The notes beneath the pieces are model-generated. The model was given only the letters and a program-made list of their open reading frames with translations, did not search any database and was not told the origin of the DNA. The position numbers and the translations under genes were made by a program. DNA of 64,000 nucleotides from Pseudomonas sp. Fl4BN1 (GTDB lineage: Bacteria > Pseudomonadota > Gammaproteobacteria > Pseudomonadales > Pseudomonadaceae), in assembly GCF_009908285.1 (NCBI RefSeq), contig NZ_JAAARM010000004.1:272012-336011 (forward strand). Reading direction: 5' to 3'. Below are positions 28,230 through 37,120 of the stretch, one piece after another. Numbering within the stretch: the first letter of the stretch is position 1; every line of letters begins with the position of its first letter.

Positions 28230-28490
28230 ATGAAGCGCACCGAAGCGCGTCAGGCCGTGTACTCACTCATCCGCCAATGGCTGGGTGAGCGCACTTGCCT
28301 GGACGACTGCAGCCGCCTGCAAGCGCTAGGACTGGACAAGGGTGATATCGAAGAGATGCTTTGGCGCCTGGAGGACAGGTTTGATCTATGCGTCCCGGCC
28401 CTTGAAGAACAACGAGGAATCAGCACCGCGGAGAGTGTCCACGACCTGATCGAATGGCTGCTGGAAATGTCCCGGCAAAACGAGGATTGA
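28230..28490 (+). CDS. Second ACP-like small protein lacking the phosphopantetheine serine
   Basis: An 86-residue protein again with ACP-like layout (LQALGLDKGDIEEMLWRLEDRFDL...STAESVHDLIEWL). The residue at the carrier-serine position is Lys (GLDKGD), so it should not carry a phosphopantetheine arm. It may be a structural partner of the first gene, from which it lies 25 bp away. No clear ribosome binding site other than GGGGCTGG. Function unknown. Confidence 0.55.
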   Translation: MKRTEARQAVYSLIRQWLGERTCLDDCSRLQALGLDKGDIEEMLWRLEDRFDLCVPALEEQRGISTAESVHDLIEWLLEMSRQNED

Positions 28491-28540
28491 CCCGATAACC
28501 TCGGACCTATGGTCCAGCACCTCGTTGTCAGGAAAGCCAA

Positions 28541-28571
28541 GCGAGAGCCGGAGTCTGGACTCCGCTCTCGC
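28541..28571 (-). terminator. Terminator hairpin after the 42-codon gene
   Basis: A 14-bp stem (GCGAGAGC-GGAGTC with one bulged base) with a 2-base loop lies just after the stop of the small minus-strand gene. TTGGCTTTCC follows on that strand. It may also stop readthrough from the ACP-like genes. Confidence 0.6.
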
Positions 28572-28577
28572 GTCAGC

Positions 28578-28706
28578 TCAACGACGGCGTTGCCGACGGC
28601 GCCGCAGCTCTTCGTCGGTAGGAATCGGCACCGGTTGCAGCGGTGGCTCGATCAGGCCCAGTGCGACGCCAAGGTCGTGTAGCCAGCTTTGCAGTTTGTC
28701 TTTCAT
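28578..28706 (-). CDS. 42-residue conserved small protein
   Basis: The product starts MKDKLQSWLHDLGVALGLIEPP and ends in a basic run (LRRRRQRRR). The ATG at 28706 has a very strong GAGGGGG ribosome binding site, and a hairpin terminator follows the stop by 7 bp. These marks, and small Pseudomonas proteins of this type I recall, support a real gene. By position, next to a LysR gene and near gbuA, it may correspond to P. aeruginosa PA1414, the transcript that yields the sRNA SicX. That link is a guess; no Anr box is evident. Confidence 0.6.
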   Translation of the reverse strand: MKDKLQSWLHDLGVALGLIEPPLQPVPIPTDEELRRRRQRRR

Positions 28707-28839
28707 AGTGCCCCCTCAGGGTCGTGCCGAGCAGCGATACTGTGCCGCCTTCAGCAGATGATAGCCCTAACTTTTCCACCGCGCAGCCCTGCAATAGCAA
28801 TGAACTGTTACTGGATTTAGGCAAATCGGCCATGGGTAT

Positions 28840-29733
28840 TCAGCCCATGGCATGCAGCGGCTGCGCGCCGTTCCCGCCAGCGCCCTGCTGCAGCTCGATC
28901 CAGGCATTGAGATTGGCCCCGAGCATGCCCTTGCGCCACATCAGCCAGGTAGTGGCATGGGCGAACGGCTCGGCCAGCGCATGCACCGCTACACTCTCGC
29001 GACCCGGCAGGCTGTCGAGCATCGACTGGGCCATCAACGCCACCCCGGAGCCGGCGATCACGCAGGCCAGCATGCCCTGATAGGACTCGATCTCCATCGC
29101 CCGCCCCATGACCGCATGGTAATGGGCAAACCACGACTCCAGGCGCATGCGATAGGAACAGCCTTGGCGAAAAGTGAACACCGAGCGCCCCTCAACATCC
29201 CGGGCGGTGCGCACCGGAGGGTGATCGGCCTCGCTGATCAGCACCAGGGTTTCATCACACAAAGGCACGCCATCCAGCCCCGCCAACTGCAGCGGCCCAT
29301 CCACCAGGGCCGCGTCCAGGCGACCGGTGAGCAGCCCTTCCAACAGCTCGCCACTGGGCCCGGACTGCACCTGCAGGTTCACCGCCGGATAGGCCCGGTG
29401 GTAGCGCGCCAACAGTTCCGGCAAATGAATCGCCGCGGTGCTATACATGGTCCCCAAGACAAAATCCCCCGCTGGCTGACCGCCCTGCACCGCGGCATGG
29501 GCCTCGTCGTGCAGGGCAAACAGGCGCCCGGCGTAATCCAGCAACACCTTGCCCGCCGGCGACAACTGCAGGCGCTGGCGCTCGCGCAGGAACAGCTCGA
29601 CCCCCAGTTGCTCTTCGAGCTGCTTGAGCCGTGTCGAGAGATTCGACGGCACCCGATGCAGCCGCTCAGCAGCCCGGGTGATAGAGCCTTCTTCGGCTAC
29701 GGCCTGGAAAATGCGCAGTTGGCTGAACTCCAT
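28840..29733 (-). CDS. LysR-family transcriptional regulator
   Basis: A 297-residue LysR regulator (MEFSQLRIFQAVAEEGSITRAAERLHRVPSNLSTRLKQLEEQLG) of the branch related to PtrR/NhaR-like activators. Start at the ATG at 29733 with TTGGAGAA upstream; an in-frame TTG at 29745 is less likely. It is divergent from a YbfB/YjiJ-type MFS transporter gene about 100 bp away, its probable target. Confidence 0.87.
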   Translation of the reverse strand: MEFSQLRIFQAVAEEGSITRAAERLHRVPSNLSTRLKQLEEQLGVELFLRERQRLQLSPAGKVLLDYAGRLFALHDEAHAAVQGGQPAGDFVLGTMYSTAAIHLPELLARYHRAYPAVNLQVQSGPSGELLEGLLTGRLDAALVDGPLQLAGLDGVPLCDETLVLISEADHPPVRTARDVEGRSVFTFRQGCSYRMRLESWFAHYHAVMGRAMEIESYQGMLACVIAGSGVALMAQSMLDSLPGRESVAVHALAEPFAHATTWLMWRKGMLGANLNAWIELQQGAGGNGAQPLHAMG

Positions 29734-29837
29734 ACCATTCTCCAAAACTGAACAAGTTACTCAGTATTATTCATTTTTAAAGAATTTCAATCAGCCCTAG
29801 CCTGGCGGTCATTGTCCTTGCCGATGGAAAACCGAGC

Positions 29838-30998
29838 ATGTCTCCCCTACTGCGCTTACTCGCCAGTTTCATTGCCCTGATGATGGCCATGGGTATTGGT
29901 CGTTTCGCCCTGACGCCACAACTGCCGCACTTGATCAGCGAAGGCCTGGTCGACCTGACCGCTGCCGGACTGATCGCCGCGGCCAACTACCTGGGCTACC
30001 TCATCGGGGCGCTGGACGCCATGTTCGCCCGACGCCCGACCCAGGTGCGCAAGCGCCTGCTGGGAGGCCTGTGGCTATGCGTACTGCTGACCCTGGCCTC
30101 GTTCTGGGCCCAGGGCTTCTGGGCACATCTGCTGCTGCGTTTCGGCACTGGGGTGGCCAGTGCCTGGGTGCTGGTGATGATCACTGCCCTGAGCCAGCCC
30201 CTGGCCCTGGCTGCTGGTCGGCCACGCCTGGGGGCCCTGGTGTTTGCCGGTCCGGGGCTGGGCATCATGCTCACTGGCCTGCTGGCCTTGGGGGCCAACG
30301 CGCTGGGGCAGAGCTCCGCCAACCTGTGGTTGCTGTATGCCGGTGTCGCCTTGCTGATGTTGCTGGTGATCCTGCCGATACTGCCGCAGGCCCAGACAAC
30401 GCTCAGTCCCACCCGGCAAAACGCCTCACCAAATGAGCAGAGCGTGTGGCGCCTCGGGCTGGTCTATGGCCTGTATGGCGTGGGTTACATCATCCCCGCG
30501 ACCTTCCTCTCGCAGATGGCCAACGTACGCTTTCAGGGCCAGTGGCAAGCCGATCTGTTCTGGCCCGCCTTCGGCCTGGCCGCTGCCCTGGGTGTCGCCC
30601 TGGTCAGCCTGCGCCGAAATACCCCAGGCAGTACCCGCCAATGGTTGATCGCAACCTTGTGGCTACAGGCCCTCGGGGTTTTCGCCTGCCTGCTGGGCAG
30701 TGGCCTGGGGCTGGTGCTGGGTGTATTGCTCTGTGGCACGCCATTTCTGGCCTGCATGCAACTGGTCATGCAGCGCTCCCGGGAACTGGCGCCACAATCA
30801 GCCCAACGCAATGCCGGCCTGCTCACTGCCTGCTTCGCCGTGGGCCAGTTGAGCGGTCCATTGCTGGCAGCCCTGAGTAGCCACATCAGCGGCAACCTGC
30901 AACTGGCCCTGATGCTGGCAGGATGTGGTTTGTTGATCAGTGGCGGATTGCTGTGGCAACAACGGCCAGTGCCGCAGCACTGCGCAGCGCTGCCATGA
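29838..30998 (+). CDS. YbfB/YjiJ-family MFS transporter
   Basis: A 386-residue, roughly 12-span transporter. The N-terminal motif MAMGIGRFALTPQLPHLI is typical of YbfB/YjiJ proteins. The substrate is unknown. It is divergent from the LysR gene and probably activated by it. Confidence 0.87.
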   Translation: MSPLLRLLASFIALMMAMGIGRFALTPQLPHLISEGLVDLTAAGLIAAANYLGYLIGALDAMFARRPTQVRKRLLGGLWLCVLLTLASFWAQGFWAHLLLRFGTGVASAWVLVMITALSQPLALAAGRPRLGALVFAGPGLGIMLTGLLALGANALGQSSANLWLLYAGVALLMLLVILPILPQAQTTLSPTRQNASPNEQSVWRLGLVYGLYGVGYIIPATFLSQMANVRFQGQWQADLFWPAFGLAAALGVALVSLRRNTPGSTRQWLIATLWLQALGVFACLLGSGLGLVLGVLLCGTPFLACMQLVMQRSRELAPQSAQRNAGLLTACFAVGQLSGPLLAALSSHISGNLQLALMLAGCGLLISGGLLWQQRPVPQHCAALP

Positions 30999-31041
30999 GT
31001 GCATCGGTCGCAGCCCCCCCGCCGAGGAGAACCGCGGCTCG

Positions 31042-31965
31042 CTACAACCAGCGCTGGATCCGCCGGCGCAGCCATTGCTCGGCGCTGACAAAGGTAATGC
31101 CCAACAGCACCAGCATCGCGCCAAACACAAAGTTGAGGCTCAAGGGCTCACCCAGCAATACGACGCCGAAGGTTACGCCGAACATCGGCGTCATGAAGGA
31201 AAACACCGCCAGGTTCGCCGCCAGATAACGACGCAGCAGCCAGAACCAGGTCAAGTAGCTGAAAAACGATACCACCAGGCCCTGGAACAACACACTGGCC
31301 ACGGCCACCGGGGTCAGGCTGACCTGGGTCACCTGGCCGCTGAGCACAGCAATCAACAACAAGCCGACAAAGCCGACAATCAATTGATAGAACAGGGTCA
31401 GGGTTGCCGGCGCCTCGGACAATCGCGAAGCACGTACCACCACCGTGGTAGCGCCCCAGGCCAACCCCGCCAAAACCCCCAGCGCGTCGCCCAGGAGCAT
31501 GCGCCGATCCAGGTTGTCCAGTGAGATCCCCCCGGCAAAAGCAATGCTGATGCCGACAAAGGCAAGGACAATCCCCAGCCACTGCAAAGGGCGCAAGCGC
31601 TCACTGGGCAGCAGCCAATTGACCCCGAGTGCGGTAAAGATCGGCGCGGTATAAAGAAACACCGACATGTGCGCCGCACTGGTCAGTTTCAGGCCCTCGG
31701 CAATGCACAAGAACTCCAGGCCGAACAGAGCGCCGGCCAACAAGCCACCGCGCCAGGTACTGGAAACCTGGGACCATCCGCCTTTCCAGCACATCAGCAG
31801 GGCCACCAGCAGCGCCGAGATCCCGGAACGGGCGGCAGCCTGCATCACCGGCGCAATATCTGCCGCCGCCCATTTGATCATCACCTGCTGCACGCCCCAA
31901 ATCAGGCACAGCCCCACCATCACCTTCAGGGCAAATCCATCGACGTTGCGTCGCTCGATACTCAC
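31042..31965 (-). CDS. EamA/DMT-family transporter
   Basis: A 307-residue protein with ten predicted spans in two EamA repeats (LIWGVQQVMIKWAAADIAP in the first; FSFMTPMFGVTFGVVLLGEPLS in the second). The substrate is unknown. It is convergent with the MFS gene; the 43-bp gap has no clear terminator. Confidence 0.88.
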   Translation of the reverse strand: MSIERRNVDGFALKVMVGLCLIWGVQQVMIKWAAADIAPVMQAAARSGISALLVALLMCWKGGWSQVSSTWRGGLLAGALFGLEFLCIAEGLKLTSAAHMSVFLYTAPIFTALGVNWLLPSERLRPLQWLGIVLAFVGISIAFAGGISLDNLDRRMLLGDALGVLAGLAWGATTVVVRASRLSEAPATLTLFYQLIVGFVGLLLIAVLSGQVTQVSLTPVAVASVLFQGLVVSFFSYLTWFWLLRRYLAANLAVFSFMTPMFGVTFGVVLLGEPLSLNFVFGAMLVLLGITFVSAEQWLRRRIQRWL

Positions 31966-32075
31966 CGCCCCTCCTCACATTGATGCAACAACATGCTACT
32001 TACCCGATATATAAAGACAGCTCCCCGAGAACCGCCGGGGGCGAATGATGATGAAAAACCGTCAAGCAAGACCGC

Positions 32076-32504
32076 TTAGCCCCGTGGCCCAGAACCTGCA
32101 ACGGGCGCCCAACGACCAGCACAATAGACACCGAAACTGCAGGCCAGGGCACTGACCACCAAGCCCCAGGCCATGTCCATTACGGCCAGCGACGCCGACC
32201 AGCCCTTCAAGGTCGCCCAGTTGCTCAGGTCATAAGTGCCGTAGGCCACCAGCCCGAGCAGCGCCCCCAGGCGTGCCGCACGCTGCCAGCCGCCCTGAAG
32301 CAGGGCAGGCCGCACCGCGAACAACACACAACCCGAGACGTAGAGGAGATAGAACAGCGCCGCTGGCAGCAGCCGCGGCTGTTCAAGCAGCAGTGAACCC
32401 AGTTGGGCCCGGTAGGTGGGGCCCATCATCAGCCCCAGCCACAGTGCGTCGAGCAGCAAAAAAGCCAGTAAGGTGGCGAACCAGGCAACCAGCGTGGTTT
32501 TCAT
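32076..32504 (-). CDS. DUF2177-family membrane protein
   Basis: A 142-residue protein with four spans, starting MKTTLVAWFATLLAFLLLDALWLG. It has the DUF2177 segments GLVAYGTYDLSNWATLKGWS and MDMAWG. Function unknown. It lies 28 bp downstream of the S1-like gene on the same strand. Confidence 0.88.
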   Translation of the reverse strand: MKTTLVAWFATLLAFLLLDALWLGLMMGPTYRAQLGSLLLEQPRLLPAALFYLLYVSGCVLFAVRPALLQGGWQRAARLGALLGLVAYGTYDLSNWATLKGWSASLAVMDMAWGLVVSALACSFGVYCAGRWAPVAGSGPRG

Positions 32505-32532
32505 GAGCGTCGACCGCAGGATGAAATGCGTT

Positions 32533-33369
32533 TCAGCTTAGCTCGATGCGATCTGCATGAATGACAATCTGGCCCTGTTTGTAGAGCGTGCCGATAGCCT
32601 TCTTGAAGTTACCCTTGCTGACCCCGAACAAACTGCTGATCAATGCAGGATCGCTCTTGTCACTGACCGCCAGGGTGCCATTGCTTTCCCGCAACTTGGC
32701 GAGGATCTTCGAGTTCAGGCTGGTGGCCGCCTGTTCACCCACCGGTTGCAGGCTGAGGCTGATCTTGCCATCGGTTCGTACTTCCTTGATGAAGCCCTTC
32801 TCTTGCATACCGGAACGCAGGAACTTGAACACTTCGTTCTTGTGAATCAGACCCCAGTGCTTGTTGTTGATAATCGCCTTGAAGCCCATGTCGGTGGATT
32901 CTGCCACCAACAGGTCGACTTCCTCGCCCGCCTTGTAAGTGGCCGCAGTCTTGTCCAAGTAGCGGTCCAGGCGGGCCGTGGCGGTGATACGGCGGGTGTG
33001 CTTGTCCAGGTAGACATGCACCACGCAGTACTCGCCGGCCGTCATCTGGCGCTTTTCCTCGGAGTACGGCAGCAGCAGATCCTTGGGCAGCCCCCAATCC
33101 AGGAACACCCCGATGCTGTTAACTTCGACAACTTTAAGACTGGCGAACTCGCCGACTTGAACTTTCGGCTTCTCGGTAGTTGCGATTAACTTGTCAGCAC
33201 TGTCCAGATAAACAAAAACATTCAACCAGTCTTCATCTTCACTGGGAATATCCTTGGGAATATAACGATTGGGCAGCAATATTTCGCCATCCGCACCACC
33301 GTCCAGATACAAACCGAAGTTAGTGTGTTTAACCACTTGCAAACTGTTGTAGCGCCCGACTAAAGCCAT
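32533..33369 (-). CDS. S1-like RNA-binding protein (CvfB/YitL family)
   Basis: A 278-residue protein of tandem S1-type domains (GRYNSLQVVKHTNFGLYLDGG; VVEVNSIGVFLDWGLPKDLLLPYSE; LLVAESTDMGFKAIINNKHWGLIHKNEVF). A C-terminal winged helix (LFGVSKGNFKKAIGTLYKQGQI) follows. CvfB of Gram-positive bacteria binds RNA and affects virulence genes; the role here is unknown. Start at the ATG at 33369 (GAGGG upstream) giving MALVGRYNSL. Confidence 0.87.
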   Translation of the reverse strand: MALVGRYNSLQVVKHTNFGLYLDGGADGEILLPNRYIPKDIPSEDEDWLNVFVYLDSADKLIATTEKPKVQVGEFASLKVVEVNSIGVFLDWGLPKDLLLPYSEEKRQMTAGEYCVVHVYLDKHTRRITATARLDRYLDKTAATYKAGEEVDLLVAESTDMGFKAIINNKHWGLIHKNEVFKFLRSGMQEKGFIKEVRTDGKISLSLQPVGEQAATSLNSKILAKLRESNGTLAVSDKSDPALISSLFGVSKGNFKKAIGTLYKQGQIVIHADRIELS

Positions 33370-33536
33370 TTCCAATACCCTCATTGCGTGGGCGACATTC
33401 TACCTGTTTTCCGCGCCGGCGTTGACGCTCCTGAAACGCCAATGGGGAAAATCCATGAGGAGCCTTGATTTTCTGGCCCTCTTGACGAGCCGCTACCCAT
33501 TCGTCCGGCGGACAAAGGGCTATCATGCCCGTACAA

Positions 33537-33552
33537 ACGCGTTGCAACGCGT
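33537..33552. promoter_or_regulatory. Perfect 16-bp palindrome
   Basis: ACGCGTTGCAACGCGT is its own complement. It lies in the 352-bp divergent gap between the S1-like gene and the small gene at 33722 and could bind a dimeric regulator. No matching regulator is recognised. The rest of the gap is AT-richer than its surroundings and carries only the extended -10 noted below. Confidence 0.35.
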
Positions 33553-33680
33553 ACTCCTGGTAAAAGGTCCTTATTTAAAACAGCCACTTAGGAAGATTTC
33601 AGCGAGATAAACTTAGGGAAAAAGCATAAAAGCACGCCATCATTCCCAATAATATTTGCCAAGCAATTGTCAAGCATTTC

Positions 33681-33689
33681 TGATAAGAT
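33681..33689 (+). promoter_or_regulatory. Extended -10 promoter element
   Basis: TGATAAGAT fits an extended -10 (TGnTAnnnT). It sits 33 bp before the small gene at 33722 in an AT-rich stretch, with no good -35, as is usual for extended -10 promoters. Confidence 0.4.
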
Positions 33690-33721
33690 GCCTGGCCAAA
33701 TTAATTTTCCCGACAGGTTAA

Positions 33722-33910
33722 ATGGCCGCCATGCGAGTAAAAGCCTCCAACAGCAAAGCAAAACCAGCTCCCGCCGTTGAAACCAGCGAATCGATCAACG
33801 AACAAATCGCGGCCTTCCTGAAATCGGGCGGCGAAATCCAGCAAATTGACAAAGGTGTCAGTGGCCAGACTTTCGGCCCATCCAAACAGATCAGCCTCGG
33901 CAAAAAGTAA
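33722..33910 (+). CDS. Small conserved Pseudomonas protein (62 residues)
   Basis: The product begins with a basic Lys/Ala-rich tail and continues INEQIAAFLKSGGEIQQIDKGVSG, a segment seen in small Pseudomonas proteins often labelled 'transcriptional regulator' without proof. There is a clear upstream promoter-like element and a perfect TAGCGCTTTG/CAAAGCGCTA hairpin 24 bp after the stop. An in-frame ATG at 33731 is an alternative start. Function unknown. Confidence 0.72.
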   Translation: MAAMRVKASNSKAKPAPAVETSESINEQIAAFLKSGGEIQQIDKGVSGQTFGPSKQISLGKK

Positions 33911-33933
33911 CCCCCCGCACTATTCTGGTCCCT

Positions 33934-33957
33934 TAGCGCTTTGCCCTCAAAGCGCTA
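33934..33957 (+). terminator. Hairpin after the 62-codon gene
   Basis: A 10-bp perfect stem (TAGCGCTTTG/CAAAGCGCTA) with loop CCCT. It lacks a T tract, so it may protect the 3' end rather than terminate alone. Confidence 0.45.
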
Positions 33958-34107
33958 GGACTGGCACCTTCATCCCCCCTCCTATCTGTGAACAAATCGA
34001 CGAACGGCCCTCATCCCCAGGCATTCGCCGGTATTCTTGCGACCTTCTAGATCAATCGTTTCAACCGACTTTCAGGTTGTCACTCCGCGCAGTCCTGGGA
34101 GTGCTGC

Positions 34108-34827
34108 ATGCTCAAACCCTCAGTCCTGGTCGTCAGCCTGCTGCTGGCCTCCCCCCTCGCCCAAGGGCAGATTTTCCAGCGTGAACTGGGCGACTTCGAC
34201 CTCAAGCTGGGCACCAGCCCAAGCCGCAGCATGGCCCAGGGACTGGTCAAACCCTCATCCAGTGGCTCCTTCCATGGCGGCCTCGACCTGAGCCACGACA
34301 GCGGCTGGTACTTTGGACAATGGTCCCCGAGCATGGGCCTGAGCCCTTCGAGCAATCTAGAAGTGGACTCCTACCTGGGCTTCAAGCAGCCCTTCGATCA
34401 GACCCTGGGCTACGAGTGGGGGATGATCCACTACAACTACCCGCAACTGCACACCCAGGACAGCCAGGAGTTCTACGGCGGCCTGAGCCTGCTGGGCAGC
34501 CGCTTCGGCGCGGCCTTCAGCAATGATCCAGACAAACGCAACAGCACCCTGTTCGCCGACCTGGGCGGCAACCCGCCGTTCGGCATAGGCGTCAGCGTCA
34601 AATACACCACTCACCAGTTGAACAATGGCGTGTCTGTAGCCAACGGCGGTTATGTCGCCGGCTTCAGCGACTGGTCGATCAAACTCTCGCGGCCCTGGCT
34701 GGGGATCGACCTGAACCTGATCTACAGTGACTCCAGCCTCAACGGTACGGACTGCTCCGCCTACTCCGGACACAACGCCGAATGCGACGGCCTGCTCACC
34801 TTCAAGGCCGAGCGGGCGTTCTATTAA
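34108..34827 (+). CDS. TorF-family putative outer membrane porin
   Basis: A 239-residue exported protein: a signal peptide (1-20, ending AQGQ), then alternating beta-strand pattern with GLDLSHDSGWYFGQW and a C-terminal Phe-Tyr, as in the TIGR02001/TorF family. Substrate unknown. Start at the ATG at 34108 after TGGGAG. Confidence 0.82.
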   Translation: MLKPSVLVVSLLLASPLAQGQIFQRELGDFDLKLGTSPSRSMAQGLVKPSSSGSFHGGLDLSHDSGWYFGQWSPSMGLSPSSNLEVDSYLGFKQPFDQTLGYEWGMIHYNYPQLHTQDSQEFYGGLSLLGSRFGAAFSNDPDKRNSTLFADLGGNPPFGIGVSVKYTTHQLNNGVSVANGGYVAGFSDWSIKLSRPWLGIDLNLIYSDSSLNGTDCSAYSGHNAECDGLLTFKAERAFY

Positions 34828-34892
34828 GCGGCTGAACTGCCAGAGGTCTTCCGGGTTCAGATGAAAGACCCCGCACTCGCCAGGACTCGAAC

Positions 34893-35762
34893 ATGTCGCG
34901 CCGGTGGCACCTGCTTATCCCGCTCCTGATCCTCAGCCTGCTGCTCAGTGCCTGCAGCCGGGTCGGCCTGGCCTATCGCAACCTGGATGTGATCATCCCC
35001 TGGTCCCTCAACGACTACCTGGACATGCGCAGCGAACAGAAGAGCTGGTTCGACCAGCGTCTGCAGCAGCACCTGAACTGGCATTGCACCACCCAGTTGC
35101 CGGGCTACCTGGACTGGCTCGATCGCCTGCAACTGATGGTGCAAGACAACCAGGTCAATGACCAGGCGCTACAGGCCCGTACCCAGGAAGCGAAACAAGC
35201 CATCGCCGCAACCGCACGACAAATCGCTCCGTCAGCAGTGGAACTGCTGCAGGACCTGGACGACCAGCAGGTCAAGGACATGAATGCAGCCTTCGCCAAG
35301 GACCTGCAAAAGCACCAGGAGCAATACCTCAAGCCGCCCCTGCCACGACAGATCGAGCAACGCAGCCAACGCATGAGCAAGCGTCTGAATGCCTGGATGG
35401 GCCCCTTGAGTCCAAGCCAGCAGCAGCGAGTCGAGCAGTGGTCCGCGTCACTGGGGGAGCAGAACCAACAATGGATCGCCAACCGCGCGCACTGGCAGGC
35501 ACAGTTCAGCGCGGCCGTGGAACAGCGCCAGAACAACGACTTCCCTCAACGCATCGAGCAGTTGCTGGTCAACCGCGAAAGCTTATGGACAGCCGACTAC
35601 CGCCGGGCCTACGCCCACACCGAACAGGCCGCGCGCAGCCTGTTGGTGGACCTGATGGCCGCAAGCAGCCCGGGCCAACGCCAGCGCCTGCTGCAGAAGA
35701 TCGACGGCATACGCAAGGATTTCACCGCCTTGAAATGCCTGCAGAACGCCCACCAGGGCTAG
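34893..35762 (+). CDS. DUF6279-family lipoprotein
   Basis: A 289-residue lipoprotein with lipobox LLLSAC (Cys21) and the family start SRVGLAYRNLDVIIPWSLNDYLDM. The rest is a long helical, Gln-rich domain. Function unknown. It follows the TorF gene by 65 bp in the same direction. Confidence 0.87.
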   Translation: MSRRWHLLIPLLILSLLLSACSRVGLAYRNLDVIIPWSLNDYLDMRSEQKSWFDQRLQQHLNWHCTTQLPGYLDWLDRLQLMVQDNQVNDQALQARTQEAKQAIAATARQIAPSAVELLQDLDDQQVKDMNAAFAKDLQKHQEQYLKPPLPRQIEQRSQRMSKRLNAWMGPLSPSQQQRVEQWSASLGEQNQQWIANRAHWQAQFSAAVEQRQNNDFPQRIEQLLVNRESLWTADYRRAYAHTEQAARSLLVDLMAASSPGQRQRLLQKIDGIRKDFTALKCLQNAHQG

Positions 35763-35778
35763 CTAGCCCTATCATCGT

Positions 35779-36171
35779 CTAGGCGATCTGGGCCTTGGAC
35801 GCCACCTCGTCAAAGGTTTCCGGGGCCAGCCCGTCAACCTGCTCATCCAGCACCTGACGCGGGTGATCATGACCCGGAATACTGCTGTCGATCAGGCACA
35901 GCAGACTGGAGCCACGGGGCGTCAGCACGAAGTTCTCGCCATTGCCCCCTTCGACCTCCGGCCTGGCCTGAATAAAGCGCCTGTCCAGCAGCAACTTTTC
36001 GTATCCGCTGGCCATGCCTTTCAGGTCATCCAGATTGCCAGAGGGCTCCCCCGCCACCGCCTTCGCGGCGGCATGCTGCTCGGCATAGGCGCGCGGGGTG
36101 AAACTGTGGCCGGCACCGTTCTGCACCTCGTGCAGCAGTCGTTCGATCAGATCCCAGTTATACGTCGTCAT
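35779..36171 (-). CDS. Winged-helix protein, DUF2513-like
   Basis: A 130-residue protein starting MTTYNWDLIERLLHEVQNG. The NWDLI...LL start and the ENFVLTPRGSSLLCLIDSSIPG segment look like the DUF2513 winged-helix family, sometimes labelled transcriptional regulator. There is no other clue to function. Confidence 0.6.
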   Translation of the reverse strand: MTTYNWDLIERLLHEVQNGAGHSFTPRAYAEQHAAAKAVAGEPSGNLDDLKGMASGYEKLLLDRRFIQARPEVEGGNGENFVLTPRGSSLLCLIDSSIPGHDHPRQVLDEQVDGLAPETFDEVASKAQIA

Positions 36172-36366
36172 CCTGATTCAACCTCCAGACAAGAGAATGA
36201 ACTGCCTTTCACAGGTTGTGACCGGCAGGGCTTTGTGCCGTTCAGCAAATACCCCGCTCCGAGGTGACCCCTGATCGGAAAACCACTGGGCAGCTTGTCG
36301 ACCCACGACCACGCCAAACGACTAGCGTGTGTAAGACCTATCGCCCCTGCCGTGAGGAGAGACGCC

Positions 36367-37113
36367 ATGAGCATCACCGATCACCCCGTGGTCTCCCGGG
36401 AACAATGGCTGCAAGCGCGCAAGCAACACCTGATCCACGAAAAGGCCTTTACCCGCCAACGCGACCAACTCAGTGCCGAACGTCGGGCGCTGCCCTGGGT
36501 AAAGATCGACCAGCCCTATCGCTTTCAGGGCCCCAAGGGCCCGCTGAGCCTGGCGGAGCTGTTCGGCGGTCGCAGCCAGTTGCTGGTCTATCACTTCATG
36601 TTCGGTGCCGGCTGGGAGGATGGCTGCAAAGGCTGTTCATTCCTCGCCGACCATTTCGATGGCGCCAACCAGCACCTGGCCCATCACGACGTGGCCCTGG
36701 TGGCGGTGTCCCATGCGCCCTATGCCGAATTCCAGGCCTTCCGCCAGCGCATGGGCTGGCGCTTCGACTGGTATTCCAGTGCCGGTGACAACTTCAACCG
36801 GGACTTCGGGGTCAGCCTCAGTGCCGAGCAACTGGCCGAGGGCAGCGCGACCTACAACTATGAAAGGGCCAGTGGCGGCGAAGAGGAATTGCCGGGGCTG
36901 AGCGTGTTCTATCGCAACGACCAGGGTGAGATCTTTCATACCTACTCCACCTACGCCCGTGGCCTGGATCTGTTGGTGGGGGCCTACAACTTCCTGGACC
37001 TGACCCCCAAGGGGCGAAATGAGCAGCAGATCATGGGTTGGGTTCGCCATCACGATCGGTATGAGGAAGCATCGAAGAACAAGGGCAGCTCCGGTTGCGG
37101 CTGTGAGGATTGA
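36367..37113 (+). CDS. DUF899-family thioredoxin-like protein
   Basis: A 248-residue protein of the DUF899 group. It has a thioredoxin-like fold with LVYHFMFGAGWEDGCKGCSF (CxxC) and the later HTYSTYARGLDLL and LDLTPKGRNE segments. It ends GSSGCGCED. Function unproven; probably a redox protein. Start at the ATG at 36367. It is followed by a REP doublet and an AraC/GyrI gene. Confidence 0.86.
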   Translation: MSITDHPVVSREQWLQARKQHLIHEKAFTRQRDQLSAERRALPWVKIDQPYRFQGPKGPLSLAELFGGRSQLLVYHFMFGAGWEDGCKGCSFLADHFDGANQHLAHHDVALVAVSHAPYAEFQAFRQRMGWRFDWYSSAGDNFNRDFGVSLSAEQLAEGSATYNYERASGGEEELPGLSVFYRNDQGEIFHTYSTYARGLDLLVGAYNFLDLTPKGRNEQQIMGWVRHHDRYEEASKNKGSSGCGCED

Positions 37114-37120
37114 GAGCGCT

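Noticed and set aside
28707..28840. Anr/FNR box before the 42-codon gene
   Set aside because: Only GATTT-N4-AAATC is present; the needed TTGAT-N4-ATCAA is absent.
33422..33610. 62-codon plus-strand frame upstream of the small gene at 33722
   Set aside because: It lacks a ribosome binding site, overlaps the palindrome and has unlikely composition.
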